From NCBI RefSeq assembly GCF_018310535.1, contig NZ_CP074102.1, forward strand, positions 7,068,001 through 7,132,000: a DNA stretch of 64,000 nt. The letters are read 5' to 3'. Both the position numbers and the translations under genes were made by a program. The stretch comes from Streptomyces mirabilis. Lineage in GTDB: Bacteria; Actinomycetota; Actinomycetes; Streptomycetales; Streptomycetaceae. Below are positions 51,404-61,036 of the stretch, piece by piece (positions within the stretch are counted from its first letter, which is position 1; each line of letters starts with the position of its first letter). The notes under the pieces were generated by a model that worked only from the letters and a program-made list of their open reading frames with translations, was not told the origin of the DNA and made no database searches.

Positions 51404-52306
51404 ATGTCCGAACCGACCGGTGCCGCCCGCAGGCGCGGGCCCTTCAAGGTCGGGGACCAGGTTCAGCTGACCGACCCCAAGGGCCGCCACTACACGTTCA
51501 CGCTCGAGGCCGGGAAGAACTTCCACACCCACAAGGGTTCCTTCCCCCACGACGAGCTGATCGGCGCTCCCGAGGGCAGCGTTGTCCGCACCACGGGGAA
51601 CGTCGCCTATCTCGCGCTGCGCCCCCTGCTCCCCGACTACGTCCTGTCCATGCCCCGCGGCGCTGCCGTGGTCTACCCCAAGGACGCGGGGCAGATCCTG
51701 GCCTTCGCCGACATCTTCCCCGGCGCGCGCGTCGTGGAAGCGGGCGTGGGCTCCGGCTCGCTCAGCAGCTTCCTGCTGCGCGCCATCGGCGACCAGGGCA
51801 TGCTCCACTCCTACGAGCGCCGCGAGGACTTCGCGGAGATCGCCCAGCAGAACGTGGAGCGCTACTTCGGCGGCCCGCACCCCGCCTGGCAGCTCACCGT
51901 CGGCGACCTCCAGGACAATCTGTCCGACACCGACGTCGACCGTGTCATCCTCGACATGCTCGCCCCCTGGGAGTGCCTGGAGGCCGTCTCCAAGGCGCTC
52001 GTCCCCGGCGGCATCCTGTGCTGCTACGTCGCCACCACCACCCAGCTCGCGCGGACCGTCGAGTCCATCCGCGAGATCGGCTCCTTCAACGAGCCGTCCG
52101 CGTGGGAGTCGATGATCCGCAACTGGCACGTCGAGGGCCTGGCGGTCCGCCCGGACCACCGGATGATCGGCCACACCGGCTTCCTGCTCACCGCCCGCCG
52201 CCTCGCGGACGGTGTCGAGCCGCCCATGCGTCGCCGCCGCCCGGCCAAGGGCGCATACGGCGACGACTACACCGGTCCGAACGCCGACGGCGGCTCAGGC
52301 CGCTGA
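51404..52306 (+). CDS. trmI: tRNA (adenine-58-N1)-methyltransferase
   Basis: A 300-residue TrmI-family enzyme. The N-terminal beta domain (FKVGDQVQLTDPKGRHYTF) and the SAM-binding motif VVEAGVGSGSLSSFLLRAI are characteristic, followed by VDRVILDMLAPWECLEAV. It methylates A58 of the T loop of many tRNAs. It is encoded immediately before the arc/proteasome locus in many actinobacteria, a synteny kept here. Confidence 0.93.
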   Translation: MSEPTGAARRRGPFKVGDQVQLTDPKGRHYTFTLEAGKNFHTHKGSFPHDELIGAPEGSVVRTTGNVAYLALRPLLPDYVLSMPRGAAVVYPKDAGQILAFADIFPGARVVEAGVGSGSLSSFLLRAIGDQGMLHSYERREDFAEIAQQNVERYFGGPHPAWQLTVGDLQDNLSDTDVDRVILDMLAPWECLEAVSKALVPGGILCCYVATTTQLARTVESIREIGSFNEPSAWESMIRNWHVEGLAVRPDHRMIGHTGFLLTARRLADGVEPPMRRRRPAKGAYGDDYTGPNADGGSGR

Positions 52307-52349
52307 CCCGAGCGGCGCCCACGCCGTCGACGTACTCAACGCACCACAC

Positions 52350-52391
52350 CTGCGGCCGAGTTCCCGGAAGCACTCCGGAGCTCGGCCGCAG
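52350..52391 (+). terminator. Terminator after trmI
   Basis: An 11-bp stem (CTGCGGCCGAG) with an inner CCGGA/TCCGG stem lies 43 bases after the stop. Confidence 0.7.
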
Positions 52392-52572
52392 CGCGTTCCC
52401 GTGCGCGGGCCGCGGGACAGGCGGACAACTCCGCCGCAAGCCCTTTCCGTTGGCCCGCCGCCGTGACACGCCGCCAGAAGTCCGGACCCCGCCGTTCCAC
52501 CCCACTGTGACGTGTGGCACCATGCTGGCCACCCCACCCCCACCGTCACGGCCCTCCCAGGAGACGCTCCTA

Positions 52573-53151
52573 GTGCAGCAATCCGTCGTCCCGGAACTGG
52601 CACACACCCACACCCGTCCCATCCACTGGCTCGCCACGGCCACCGCCCTGGCCGGAGTCGTCGCCCTCTCCTCGGTCCTCCAGCCCGGCTCCGCGACGGC
52701 GGCCCAGCCCGGCCCCGGGGCCAAGTCCGCCCCGGCCGCGACGGCGCCCCCGGACTCCGCGGGCGTCACGTTCCCGATCGACTGCGGGCCCGTCAAGGTC
52801 CTCGTGCAGAAGAAGGCGTCCGGAGACCTCGACGGCGACGGCAGCCCGGAGACGGTGGCCGTGGTCCGCTGCGACGCGGGCATCGGCACCCCGCCCAACG
52901 GCGTCTACGTCATCACCCGGGGCGGGTCGGGAGCCAAGAAGCCCCGCGTCGTGGCCACCCTGGTCGACCCGAAGGACCGCCTCAGTGTCACCGACTTCGC
53001 GGTGCGTGACGGCGCCGTCACGGCGACCCTGCTCGGCTACTCCTCTGCCGACGTGCCGAGTTGCTGCCCGGACGTGAAGGAGCAGGCCAAGTGGCAGTGG
53101 AAGAACGGCACGTTCATCCGCTCGACACCCTCCGGGGCCCAGAACGCATGA
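52573..53151 (+). CDS. Secreted hypothetical protein with FG-GAP-like segment
   Basis: A 192-residue probable secreted protein. Residues about 15-47 form a signal (IHWLATATALAGVVALSSVL, then ATAAQ). A low-complexity Ala/Pro stretch follows and then a small beta-rich domain with GDLDGDGSPETVAVVRCD, a calcium-type FG-GAP/VCBS pattern, and four cysteines that could form disulfides. The function is unknown. GTG at 52573 follows AGGAG; an upstream in-frame ATG at 52522 is possible. Confidence 0.65.
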   Translation: MQQSVVPELAHTHTRPIHWLATATALAGVVALSSVLQPGSATAAQPGPGAKSAPAATAPPDSAGVTFPIDCGPVKVLVQKKASGDLDGDGSPETVAVVRCDAGIGTPPNGVYVITRGGSGAKKPRVVATLVDPKDRLSVTDFAVRDGAVTATLLGYSSADVPSCCPDVKEQAKWQWKNGTFIRSTPSGAQNA

Positions 53152-53199
53152 GAAGTATGTGAGAAAAGAGACATGTCGTGACGCGGAGTGCCCTGAGGG

Positions 53200-53505
53200 T
53201 CACTCCGCGTCGGGGCCGTAGACCTCGACCCTGTCCGAAACTCGACGTACGTGGATGCAGTCGCCCGGGCACTCCTTCGCGGAGTCGGCGACATCCCGCA
53301 GAAGCGTCAGCGGTACGGGCGTTGTGGCGCCCGGGGCCTGCAGGAGCTCGTCGTCGGCGCTCTTCACATAGGCCAGGCCGTCGATGTCCAGCTCGAAGAC
53401 CTCCGGCGCGTACTGGGCGCAGATGCCGTCTCCGGTGCAGAGATCCTGGTCGATCCAGACCTCGAGTGCCTCGCCGCCGCCTGGGGCCTCCTGCTGCACG
53501 GTCAT
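53200..53505 (-). CDS. Ferredoxin, 3Fe-4S/4Fe-4S type
   Basis: A 101-residue ferredoxin. The cluster cysteines appear in DLCTGDGICAQYAPEVFEL (C-x5-C) and SAKECPGDCIHV, the arrangement of actinobacterial single-cluster ferredoxins that pass electrons to cytochrome P450s or other oxidoreductases. AGGAGAA directly precedes the ATG. It diverges from arc, 253 bases away, and no partner enzyme lies beside it. Confidence 0.88.
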   Translation of the reverse strand: MTVQQEAPGGGEALEVWIDQDLCTGDGICAQYAPEVFELDIDGLAYVKSADDELLQAPGATTPVPLTLLRDVADSAKECPGDCIHVRRVSDRVEVYGPDAE

Positions 53506-53692
53506 TTCTCCTGCCGTTTCCTGCGTCGAGCGATCCGCAGACTGGGGAATCGGGCCAGCTCTGACGGGTGTTGAACACGTCGACCCTACCTCCGCCCGCT
53601 TCCCGACCGTGTTCGGTGGGTATTCCCCTGGCGTGAGGGAGAGCGCAAGGGTGAAGATCGGACACACCCCGACAGTCTTTGTGATCTAGGGG

Positions 53693-53720
53693 TTTCAATC
53701 GACACCCACCCAGGTAGGGT
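53693..53720 (+). promoter_or_regulatory. Probable arc promoter
   Basis: TTTCAA (53693-53698), 16 bases, then TAGGGT (53715-53720) resembles a vegetative HrdB-type promoter. It lies about 38 bases before the arc start. Confidence 0.5.
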
Positions 53721-53758
53721 CTGGAAGCGTCCAGCTCCCCTTGGAGGAGGTGAGGACC

Positions 53759-55525
53759 GTGGCAGCCCACGACGACGACATGAACCGCGGCATCCGCCCG
53801 GGACGAGGGTCCGATGACCCTGCCGGGCAGGTTGCCTACCTTGAGCAGGAGATCGCCGTCCTGCGACGCAAGCTCGCCGACTCTCCGCGGCACACGAGGA
53901 TTCTCGAAGAGCGGATCGTCGAGCTGCAGACCAACCTGGCCGGCGTGTCCGCACAGAACGAGCGGCTCGCCAACACGCTCCGTGAGGCCCGCGACCAGAT
54001 CGTGGCCCTCAAGGAAGAGGTCGACCGGCTGGCACAGCCACCGGCCGGTTTCGGTGTCTTCCTCGTGGCGAACGAGGACGGCACGGCGGACATCTTCACC
54101 GGGGGCCGCAAGCTCCGGGTGAACGTCAGCCCCAGCGTGGAGCTCGAAGAGCTCAGGCGCGGCCAGGAAGTGATGCTCAACGAAGCCCTCAACGTGGTCG
54201 AGGCCATGGAGTACGAGAGCGTCGGCGACATCGTCACCCTCAAGGAGATCCTCGAGGACGGCGAACGCGCCCTCGTGGTGGGGCACACCGACGAGGAACG
54301 GGTGGTACGGCTCGCCGAGCCGCTGCTGGACGTCACCATCCGTCCCGGCGACGCTCTGCTTCTCGAACCCCGTTCCGGCTATGTCTACGAAGTTGTCCCC
54401 AAGAGCGAGGTCGAGGAGCTCGTCCTCGAAGAGGTCCCGGACATCGGCTACGAGCAGATCGGCGGCCTGGGAAACCAGATCGAACTGATCCGCGACGCGG
54501 TCGAGCTCCCTTACCTCTACCCCGACCTCTTCAAGGAGCACGAACTGCGGCCGCCCAAGGGTGTGCTGCTCTACGGGCCTCCTGGATGCGGCAAGACGCT
54601 CATCGCCAAGGCGGTCGCCAACTCGCTGGCCAAGAAGGTCGCCGAGGTCACCGGCCAGGCCACCGGCAAGAGCTTCTTCCTGAACATCAAGGGCCCCGAG
54701 CTCCTGAACAAGTACGTCGGCGAGACCGAGCGGCAGATCCGCCTCGTCTTCCAGCGTGCTCGTGAGAAGGCCAGCGAGGGCACCCCCGTCATCGTCTTCT
54801 TCGACGAGATGGAGTCCCTCTTCCGCACCCGTGGATCGGGCGTCAGCTCGGACGTGGAGAACACCATCGTCCCCCAGCTGCTCGCCGAGATCGACGGCGT
54901 GGAAGGCCTGGAGAACGTGGTCGTGATCGGCGCCTCGAACCGCGAGGACATGATCGACCCCGCGATCCTGCGCCCCGGACGACTCGATGTGAAGATCAAG
55001 ATCGAGCGCCCGGACGCCGAGGCCGCCAAGGACATCTTCGCCAAGTACCTCACACAACGCCTACCGCTGCACTCCGACGACCTCGGTGAGCACGGCGGGG
55101 ACCGGGCGGCCACCGTCCACGGCATGATCCAGACCGCCGTGGAGCAGATGTACGCCGAATCCGAGGAGAACCGCTTCCTCGAGGTCACCTACGCCAACGG
55201 CGACAAGGAAGTCCTGTACTTCAAGGACTTCAATTCCGGCGCCATGATCGAGAACATCGTCGGCCGCGCCAAGAAGGCAGCGATCAAGGCCTTCCTCGAG
55301 CAGAACCAGAAGGGCCTTCGGGTCTCCCACCTCCTCCAGGCGTGCGTGGACGAGTTCAAGGAGAACGAGGACCTCCCGAACACCACCAACCCGGACGACT
55401 GGGCCCGAATCTCCGGAAAGAAGGGCGAACGGATCGTTTACATCCGTACGCTCGTCACTGGAAAGCAGGGCGCGGACACCGGACGCTCCATCGACACGGT
55501 GGCGAACACCGGGCAGTACCTGTAA
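53759..55525 (+). CDS. arc: Proteasome-associated AAA+ unfoldase ARC (Mpa)
   Basis: A 588-residue hexameric ATPase. Residues 25-90 are the coiled coil that binds Pup ([17 protein letters not shown]), followed by two OB-fold domains. The AAA+ module has Walker A GPPGCGKT (273-280), Walker [11 protein letters not shown], and arginine-finger region [15 protein letters not shown]. The C-terminus GQYL carries the penultimate Tyr that docks on the 20S core. It unfolds pupylated proteins and feeds them to PrcBA. GTG at 53759 follows GGAGG. A terminator follows directly. Confidence 0.96.
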   Translation: MAAHDDDMNRGIRPGRGSDDPAGQVAYLEQEIAVLRRKLADSPRHTRILEERIVELQTNLAGVSAQNERLANTLREARDQIVALKEEVDRLAQPPAGFGVFLVANEDGTADIFTGGRKLRVNVSPSVELEELRRGQEVMLNEALNVVEAMEYESVGDIVTLKEILEDGERALVVGHTDEERVVRLAEPLLDVTIRPGDALLLEPRSGYVYEVVPKSEVEELVLEEVPDIGYEQIGGLGNQIELIRDAVELPYLYPDLFKEHELRPPKGVLLYGPPGCGKTLIAKAVANSLAKKVAEVTGQATGKSFFLNIKGPELLNKYVGETERQIRLVFQRAREKASEGTPVIVFFDEMESLFRTRGSGVSSDVENTIVPQLLAEIDGVEGLENVVVIGASNREDMIDPAILRPGRLDVKIKIERPDAEAAKDIFAKYLTQRLPLHSDDLGEHGGDRAATVHGMIQTAVEQMYAESEENRFLEVTYANGDKEVLYFKDFNSGAMIENIVGRAKKAAIKAFLEQNQKGLRVSHLLQACVDEFKENEDLPNTTNPDDWARISGKKGERIVYIRTLVTGKQGADTGRSIDTVANTGQYL

Positions 55526-55534
55526 AAGCCAGGG

Positions 55535-55569
55535 CGGCTGCGGGTGCCCTCCACGGGTACCCGCAGCCG
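55535..55569 (+). terminator. Terminator after arc
   Basis: An 11-bp stem (CGGCTGCGGGT/ACCCGCAGCCG) starts 9 bases after the arc stop. Confidence 0.75.
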
Positions 55570-55759
55570 ACTGCTTTCCGGGGCACGGCTGGAGCAGAGC
55601 AATGACGCAAATGATCTCCCCACCAGCGCAGAGGCGTTCTAGGCTCTTTCGTACCGCCGAGTCGCGCGTTGCGGGGACGGGCACCGCACACGCACCGGAG
55701 CACCAGCGGTACTTGAGCAGCGCCCCCGACCGAGGGCGCTGCCGGGCAAGGAGGGCCGC

Positions 55760-57271
55760 ATGACCGTACGGCGAGTAATGGGCATCGAGACGGAGTACGG
55801 GATCTCCGTCCCCGGCCACCCCAACGCCAATGCCATGCTCACCTCGTCCCAGATCGTCAACGCGTACGCGGCGGCGATGCACCGGGCGCGCCGCGCCCGC
55901 TGGGATTTCGAGGAGGAGAACCCGCTGCGGGACGCGCGAGGCTTCGACCTCGCCCGCGAGGCCGCCGACTCCAGCCAGCTCACCGACGAGGACATCGGCC
56001 TGGCCAATGTCATCCTCACCAATGGCGCACGGCTGTACGTGGACCACGCACACCCGGAGTACAGCGCTCCCGAGGTCACCAACCCGTGGGACGCCGTCCT
56101 GTGGGACAAGGCCGGCGAGCGCATCATGGCGGAGGCCGCGGAGCGCGCGGCCCAGCTCCCCGGCGCCCAGCCGATCCACCTCTACAAGAACAACACCGAC
56201 AACAAGGGCGCCTCGTACGGCACGCACGAGAACTACCTGATGAAGCGGGAGACCCCCTTCTCGGACATCGTGCGCCACCTCACGCCGTTCTTCGTCTCAC
56301 GCCAGGTCGTCACCGGAGCGGGCCGCGTCGGTATCGGCCAGGACGGGCACGAGCACGGCTTCCAGCTCAGTCAGCGCGCGGACTACTTCGAGGTCGAGGT
56401 GGGCCTCGAGACCACGCTCAAGCGCCCCATCATCAACACGCGCGACGAGCCGCACGCGGACGCCGAGAAGTACCGCAGGCTGCACGTGATCATCGGTGAC
56501 GCGAACCTGTCGGAGATCTCGACCTATCTCAAGCTGGGCACGACCGCCCTGGTCCTGTCCATGATCGAGGACGGCTTCATCGCCGTCGACCTCGCCGTCG
56601 ACCAGCCGGTGCGCACGCTGCACCAGGTCTCGCACGACCCCACGCTGAAGCGGCTCGTCACGCTGCGCAGCGGACGCACGCTGACCGCGGTGCAGCTCCA
56701 GATGGAGTACTTCGAGCTGTCGCGCAAATACGTGGAGGAACGGTTCGGGGCGGACGCCGACGACCAGACCAAGGACGTCCTGGCCCGCTGGGAGGACACC
56801 CTCAACCGCCTGGAGAACGACCCGATGAGCCTCTCGGGGGAGCTCGACTGGGTGGCCAAGCGGGAGCTCATGGAGGGCTACCGGCGCCGTGACGGCCTCG
56901 ACTGGGACGCGGCACGGCTGCACCTGGTCGACCTCCAGTACGCCGACGTACGGGCCGAGAAGGGCCTGTACAACCGTCTGGCGGCGCGCGGCAAGATGAA
57001 GCGGCTCCTAGACGAGCGGGACGTCGAGCGGGCCCGTACGAAGCCGCCGGAGGACACCCGTGCGTACTTCCGCGGGCGCTGTCTGGAGCAGTACGCGGAC
57101 GATGTGGCGGCGGCCTCCTGGGACTCGGTGATCTTCGATCTGCCGGGCCGGGACTCGCTCCAGCGCGTCCCAACCCTGGAGCCGCTTCGCGGAACGCGTA
57201 ATCACGTCAAGGAGCTCCTAGACCGCTGCCGCACGGCGGAGGACCTGGTCAGGGTCCTGTCAGGCGGCTGA
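55760..57271 (+). CDS. dop: Pup deamidase/depupylase
   Basis: A 503-residue member of the carboxylate-amine ligase-like Pup enzyme family. The N-terminus [16 protein letters not shown] has the catalytic Glu-Glu/Asp region, and [20 protein letters not shown] is the family signature. The N-terminal insertion between GISVPGHPN and EYSAPEV separates Dop from PafA. Dop converts the terminal Gln of Pup to Glu and removes Pup from targets. It has its own upstream region and is separated from pup by a hairpin. Confidence 0.94.
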   Translation: MTVRRVMGIETEYGISVPGHPNANAMLTSSQIVNAYAAAMHRARRARWDFEEENPLRDARGFDLAREAADSSQLTDEDIGLANVILTNGARLYVDHAHPEYSAPEVTNPWDAVLWDKAGERIMAEAAERAAQLPGAQPIHLYKNNTDNKGASYGTHENYLMKRETPFSDIVRHLTPFFVSRQVVTGAGRVGIGQDGHEHGFQLSQRADYFEVEVGLETTLKRPIINTRDEPHADAEKYRRLHVIIGDANLSEISTYLKLGTTALVLSMIEDGFIAVDLAVDQPVRTLHQVSHDPTLKRLVTLRSGRTLTAVQLQMEYFELSRKYVEERFGADADDQTKDVLARWEDTLNRLENDPMSLSGELDWVAKRELMEGYRRRDGLDWDAARLHLVDLQYADVRAEKGLYNRLAARGKMKRLLDERDVERARTKPPEDTRAYFRGRCLEQYADDVAAASWDSVIFDLPGRDSLQRVPTLEPLRGTRNHVKELLDRCRTAEDLVRVLSGG

Positions 57272-57325
57272 CCGGGCCGCCAGGGGCGTCGGAGCCCGGG
57301 CGGCGCAACGGGGTGGAAAGACGCG

Positions 57326-57359
57326 ACGTCCGGGAATCATCGAGGTGGCTCCCGGACGT
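57326..57359 (+). terminator. Hairpin between dop and pup
   Basis: A perfect 10-bp stem (ACGTCCGGGA) with a 14-base loop lies 55 bases after dop. A -10-like TAGGGT (57396-57401) follows, so pup probably has its own transcript and can be made in excess. Confidence 0.6.
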
Positions 57360-57437
57360 TGTAGCAACTGCGGGGCCGATGTCGGACCCTGCTTGTAGGG
57401 TCTGATCAAGAACGTCGAACCGAGCGGGGTGAGGGTT

Positions 57438-57656
57438 ATGGCGACCAAGGACACCGGCGGCGGACAGCAGAAGGCGACGCGTTCCACCGAGGAGGTCGAG
57501 GAGCAGGCGCAGGACGCGCAGGTATCGGACGACCTCAAGGAACGCCAGGAAAAGCTGAGCGACGACGTCGACTCGGTTCTGGACGAGATCGACGATGTCT
57601 TGGAAGAGAACGCCGAGGACTTCGTGCGCTCCTTCGTTCAGAAGGGTGGCCAGTAG
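57438..57656 (+). CDS. pup: Prokaryotic ubiquitin-like protein Pup
   Basis: A 72-residue intrinsically disordered tag. It ends in GGQ; Dop deamidates Gln72 to Glu and PafA then links it to substrate lysines. Residues 30-60 (KERQEKLSDDVDSVLDEID) form the helix that docks on the ARC coiled coil. The ATG at 57438 (MATKDTGGG) matches the family start; an in-frame ATG at 57429 would add three residues. The Gln ending makes Dop essential for pupylation here. Confidence 0.96.
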   Translation: MATKDTGGGQQKATRSTEEVEEQAQDAQVSDDLKERQEKLSDDVDSVLDEIDDVLEENAEDFVRSFVQKGGQ

Positions 57657-57820
57657 GCCACTTTTCCCTTCGATTCGAAGGCCTTACGCGGAGGCGACTG
57701 AGCGCCGGAAGGGCTGGGCGTGAAGTGCTGCTCGCGGTGACGGGAAATCGGGCCGCGGGCAGCCTTCGCCGGCGATGCCCGCCGCTCGTAGGGGTGTCGC
57801 ATTTTCATGGGGCTGTGCGT

Positions 57821-57876
57821 GATCAAAGGGCTCCGTGAGATCAAGGGGCTCCGTGAGATCGAAGCGGCTCCGCGTC
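57821..57876 (+). repeat. Three 18-base tandem repeats upstream of the endonuclease VII remnant
   Basis: GATCAAAGGGCTCCGTGA, GATCAAGGGGCTCCGTGA and a decayed third unit starting GATCGAAGCGGCTCCGCG follow one another directly. Each unit holds an in-frame stop in at least one reading frame. They mark where the 5' part of the nuclease gene appears lost. Confidence 0.75.
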
Positions 57877-57880
57877 ATCA

Positions 57881-58099
57881 ATGGAGCCCTGCGGGATCGG
57901 TTTGAAAGGTCCCGCAGTTCATGTGGATCACCGCCATGAGACGGGTAGGGTCCGTGGCGTACCGTGCTTCAACTGCAATTCGGCCATCGGCAAGTTGGGA
58001 GATGATCCCGACGCTGTTCGTCGGGCTGCCGCCTACTTGGAAGGATCCCCGTGGAAGCCAACACTCGTAGCACCGGGCGTCTACCGGCTGCCTTCCTGA
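57881..58099 (+). pseudogene. Endonuclease VII fragment, 5' part lost
   Basis: A 72-codon frame keeps the catalytic and second zinc half of a recombination endonuclease VII: VDHRHETGRVRGVPCFNCNS, with the His-Asp-His core and C-x2-C. The expected first zinc pair has become PCGIG, with only one cysteine, and everything upstream is missing; a stop occurs in frame at 57854. No Shine-Dalgarno precedes the ATG. Relatives carry an intact endonuclease VII gene between pup and prcB, so this is probably a decaying remnant. Its end still overlaps the prcB start by 49 bases, which may be why it persists. Confidence 0.7.
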
Positions 58100-58896
58100 C
58101 GCCCGGGTCGTCGTCCTTCATGGACTTCCTGTCCGAGCACCAGCCGGAGATGCTGCCGGGCAAGCGGCAGCTGCCGCCCGTCCAGGGCGTGATCGAGGCC
58201 CCGCACGGCACGACCATCGTCGCCGTCACGTTCCCCGGCGGAGTGGTCCTCGCCGGCGACCGCCGGGCCACCATGGGCAACATGATCGCTCAGCGCGACA
58301 TCGAGAAGGTCTTCCCGGCCGACGAGTACTCGGCGGTGGGCATCGCCGGTACGGCCGGTCTGGCCGTCGAGATGGTCAAGCTGTTCCAGCTGGAGCTGGA
58401 GCACTTCGAGAAGGTGGAGGGCACCACCCTCTCCCTGGAGGGCAAGGCGAACCGGCTCTCCACCATGATCCGTTCCAACCTCGGCATGGCCATGCAGGGC
58501 CTCGCCGTGGTCCCTCTCTTCGCGGGTTACGACGTGGACCGCGACAAGGGCCGCATCTTCTCCTACGACGTCACCGGCGGCCGCTCCGAGGAGCACGGCT
58601 ACGCCTCCACCGGCTCCGGCTCGATCTTCGCGCGCGGTGCCATGAAGAAGCTCTACCGCGACGACCTGACCGAAGAGCAGGCCACGACCCTCGTCATCCA
58701 GGCGTTGTACGACGCGGCCGACGACGACTCGGCGACCGGCGGTCCCGACGTCGCCCGCCGGATCTACCCGATCGTCACCGTGATCACCGAGGACGGCTTC
58801 CGCAGGCTCACCGACGACGAGTCCTCCGAGATCGCCCGCGCGATCCTGGAGCGGCGTCTGGAGCAGCCGGACGGTCCGCGGGCCGCGCTGCTCTGA
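58051..58896 (+). CDS. prcB: 20S proteasome beta subunit
   Basis: A 281-residue threonine protease precursor. The propeptide of 53 residues ends HG and the catalytic nucleophile is Thr54 ([19 protein letters not shown]), which is freed by self-cleavage during assembly. Lysine and aspartate partners of the active site are in GDRRATMG and [12 protein letters not shown] at 58051 follows GGAAGG. It lies 58 bases before prcA and works with PrcA, ARC and the Pup enzymes. Confidence 0.96.
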   Translation: MEANTRSTGRLPAAFLTPGSSSFMDFLSEHQPEMLPGKRQLPPVQGVIEAPHGTTIVAVTFPGGVVLAGDRRATMGNMIAQRDIEKVFPADEYSAVGIAGTAGLAVEMVKLFQLELEHFEKVEGTTLSLEGKANRLSTMIRSNLGMAMQGLAVVPLFAGYDVDRDKGRIFSYDVTGGRSEEHGYASTGSGSIFARGAMKKLYRDDLTEEQATTLVIQALYDAADDDSATGGPDVARRIYPIVTVITEDGFRRLTDDESSEIARAILERRLEQPDGPRAALL

Positions 58897-58954
58897 GCCC
58901 GGCTCCTTTCGCCAAGGTGACCCAGTGACTTCGACAGAAAGGGACGGATAACCG

Positions 58955-59701
58955 GTGTCGACGCCGTTCTATGTCTCACCCCAGCAGGCCATGGCCGACC
59001 GGGCGGAGTACGCCCGTAAGGGCATCGCCCGCGGTCGCAGCCTCGTTGTGCTGCAGTACGCCGACGGCATTGTGTTCGTCGGCGAGAACCCGTCCCGTGC
59101 GCTGCACAAGTTCAGCGAGATCTACGACCGGATCGGCTTCGCGGCCGCCGGCAAATACAACGAATACGAGAATCTGCGGATCGGTGGTGTGCGCTACGCC
59201 GATCTTCGGGGTTACACCTATGACCGTGATGATGTGACCGCTCGGGGTCTGGCGAATGTGTACGCGCAGACGCTGGGCACGATCTTCTCCTCGGCCGCCG
59301 AGAAGCCGTACGAGGTGGAGCTCGTTGTCGCCGAGGTGGGGGAGACCCCCGAAGGCGACCAGATCTATCGGCTGCCGCACGACGGGTCCATCGTGGACGA
59401 ACACGGGTCCGTCGCGGTGGGTGGCAATGCCGAGCAGATCAGCAGCTATCTGGACCAGCGCCACCAGGACGGGATGTCGCTGGCGGAGGCGCTGAAGCTG
59501 GCCGTGCAGTCGCTGTCGCGGGAGCCGAACGGGGGCGAGCGGGAGATCCCCGCGGAGCGCCTGGAGGTCGCGGTCCTGGACCGTACGCGTCCGCAGCAGC
59601 GCAAGTTCAGGCGGATCGTCGGGCGTCAGCTGGGCCGGCTGCTGGAGGAGGGCGGCGCGGAGACCGCCACGGAGGCCGAGGACGCCGAAGACGAGGAGTG
59701 A
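58955..59701 (+). CDS. prcA: 20S proteasome alpha subunit
   Basis: A 248-residue subunit of the outer rings. The N-terminus [23 protein letters not shown] forms the gate that ARC opens. The fold is that of beta without a catalytic threonine. Residues 225-248 are an acidic disordered tail. GTG at 58955 follows AAAGGGACGG. It is the last gene of the prcB-prcA pair and is followed by a very long inverted repeat. Confidence 0.95.
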   Translation: MSTPFYVSPQQAMADRAEYARKGIARGRSLVVLQYADGIVFVGENPSRALHKFSEIYDRIGFAAAGKYNEYENLRIGGVRYADLRGYTYDRDDVTARGLANVYAQTLGTIFSSAAEKPYEVELVVAEVGETPEGDQIYRLPHDGSIVDEHGSVAVGGNAEQISSYLDQRHQDGMSLAEALKLAVQSLSREPNGGEREIPAERLEVAVLDRTRPQQRKFRRIVGRQLGRLLEEGGAETATEAEDAEDEE

Positions 59702-59744
59702 CCGTTGGTCTTCGCCCTGCCCGCCGGGTGCCGGTGGGTGGGGC

Positions 59745-59855
59745 GGGGCAGGGCCGGTACATCAGCCCGTCGCCGCCGGATCGGACGTTGCCCCATGGGG
59801 AGCCGTTTCCAGACCCGGACGCAGGCGACGGGCTTTGATGTACCGGCCCTGCCCC
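59745..59855. terminator. 111-base element with 30-bp inverted arms
   Basis: The left arm (59745-59774) and right arm (59824-59855) are complementary over 30 bp except for a two-base TT bulge; the loop is 49 bases. A TTTT tail follows the right arm. It lies between convergent prcA and the LacI gene and can act as a terminator on either strand. The unusual arm length also allows a relic of a small mobile element. Confidence 0.7.
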
Positions 59856-59895
59856 TTTTGTGCGTCGGCGGCCGCGGGTGCGTGGGGCGGGCGGT

Positions 59896-60912
59896 CTACG
59901 GGGAGCGTGGTGGGGCTGTGGAGCCTCGTACGACCAGGTGTACCGGGATGTCGCCCACGGGGGGTGTTCGGCCGTCCAGGACGGCCAGGAGGGCTTCCAT
60001 GCCGCGTTCGCCGAAGCGTTCCGCGTCCAGGCGGACGGTGGTGAGCTCCGGGTCGATGGCCTGGGCCAGTGCCAGGTCGTCCAGGCCTGTGATGGAGAGG
60101 TCCTCGGGGATGCGCAGGCCCAGGCGGCGTGCCGCCTTGTAGGCGCCTGCCGCCAGTTTGTCGTCGTCGCAGACCAGGGCGGTGGGGCGGGGGCCGGGGG
60201 CGGCGAGCGCCGTCTCCGCGACGGCCAGGGCGTCCTCGAAGGAGATCGGGGCTCGGGTCGTGCGGAGGTCGGTACCGGGGACCTCGGACAGGCGCTCGGC
60301 CAGTTCCCGGGCGCGTACCTCGAAGGTCCAGGACGGGATGTCCGCCGCCAGATGGAGGAAACGGCGGTGGCCCAGGGACAGGAGGTGCTCGGCCACCTGT
60401 CGTACGCCGTCCTTGATGTCGAGATTGACGGTCGCCGCGCCGAGGCTGCCCTCCGGGTCGCTGTCGAGCATCACCAGGGGGAGCTGGTCACCCCGGATGG
60501 CGGTCAGGGCGTCCGCGGCCATGGAGGAGGCGATGACACCGTCCAGGGCGGCCGCCGCGGAGCCGAACGGGTCACGGGCGGGGCCGATGCCCTCGGGGGA
60601 GGGGTACAGGACCACGCCGAAGCCGTGGTCCGCCGCGACGCGGGCCGCGCCGGTGTAGACGCCCGCGAAGAACTCGGTGGTCAGCGCGGGGACCACCAGG
60701 AGGACCGTACGGGTGCGGCCCAGGCGGAGGTTGCGCGCGGCCAGGTTCGGGCGGTAGCCGAGCTCCTGGGCGGCCTCGCGGACGCGTTCCGCGGTCGTCT
60801 CGGAGACCCGGCCGCGCCACTTGTCGCCCAGCACCAGGGAGACGGCGGCCTGGGACACCCCGGCGGCCTGGGCGACGTCACGGCTCGTCGGGCGGGTGCT
60901 ACCTCGTGCCAC
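59896..60912 (-). CDS. LacI-family transcriptional regulator
   Basis: A 338-residue repressor. The HTH is TSRDVAQAAGVSQAAVSLVL, followed by the hinge LGYRPNLAARNLRLGRT and a periplasmic-binding-like effector domain (VLLVVPALTTEFFAGVYTG). GTG at 60912 follows AAGGAG at 10 bases; the longer frame from 60954 would extend into the operator side. It diverges from an MFS gene with a palindrome between them, so the transporter and the regulator itself are the probable targets. The sugar or ligand is unknown. Confidence 0.9.
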   Translation of the reverse strand: MARGSTRPTSRDVAQAAGVSQAAVSLVLGDKWRGRVSETTAERVREAAQELGYRPNLAARNLRLGRTRTVLLVVPALTTEFFAGVYTGAARVAADHGFGVVLYPSPEGIGPARDPFGSAAAALDGVIASSMAADALTAIRGDQLPLVMLDSDPEGSLGAATVNLDIKDGVRQVAEHLLSLGHRRFLHLAADIPSWTFEVRARELAERLSEVPGTDLRTTRAPISFEDALAVAETALAAPGPRPTALVCDDDKLAAGAYKAARRLGLRIPEDLSITGLDDLALAQAIDPELTTVRLDAERFGERGMEALLAVLDGRTPPVGDIPVHLVVRGSTAPPRSP

Positions 60913-60956
60913 CGGCGACCTGCTCCTTCGTCTGGACTCGCGGACTGGGCACATGG

Positions 60957-60983
60957 TACGTATGACACAGGGCGTTATACGTA
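60957..60983. promoter_or_regulatory. 27-bp LacI-type operator between lacI-like and MFS genes
   Basis: TACGTATGAC and GTTATACGTA form an inverted repeat with one mismatch around a 7-base centre. It sits midway between the two divergent starts (60912 and 61037). Confidence 0.65.
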
Positions 60984-61036
60984 AAACCTCGTGTGCATGA
61001 CCAGTCGGACGTCACGCGTTACCGGAAGGGCATGAC

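Noticed and set aside
57881..58099. Functional endonuclease VII
   Set aside because: The first zinc pair and the N-terminal half are missing, with an in-frame stop just upstream and no ribosome site.
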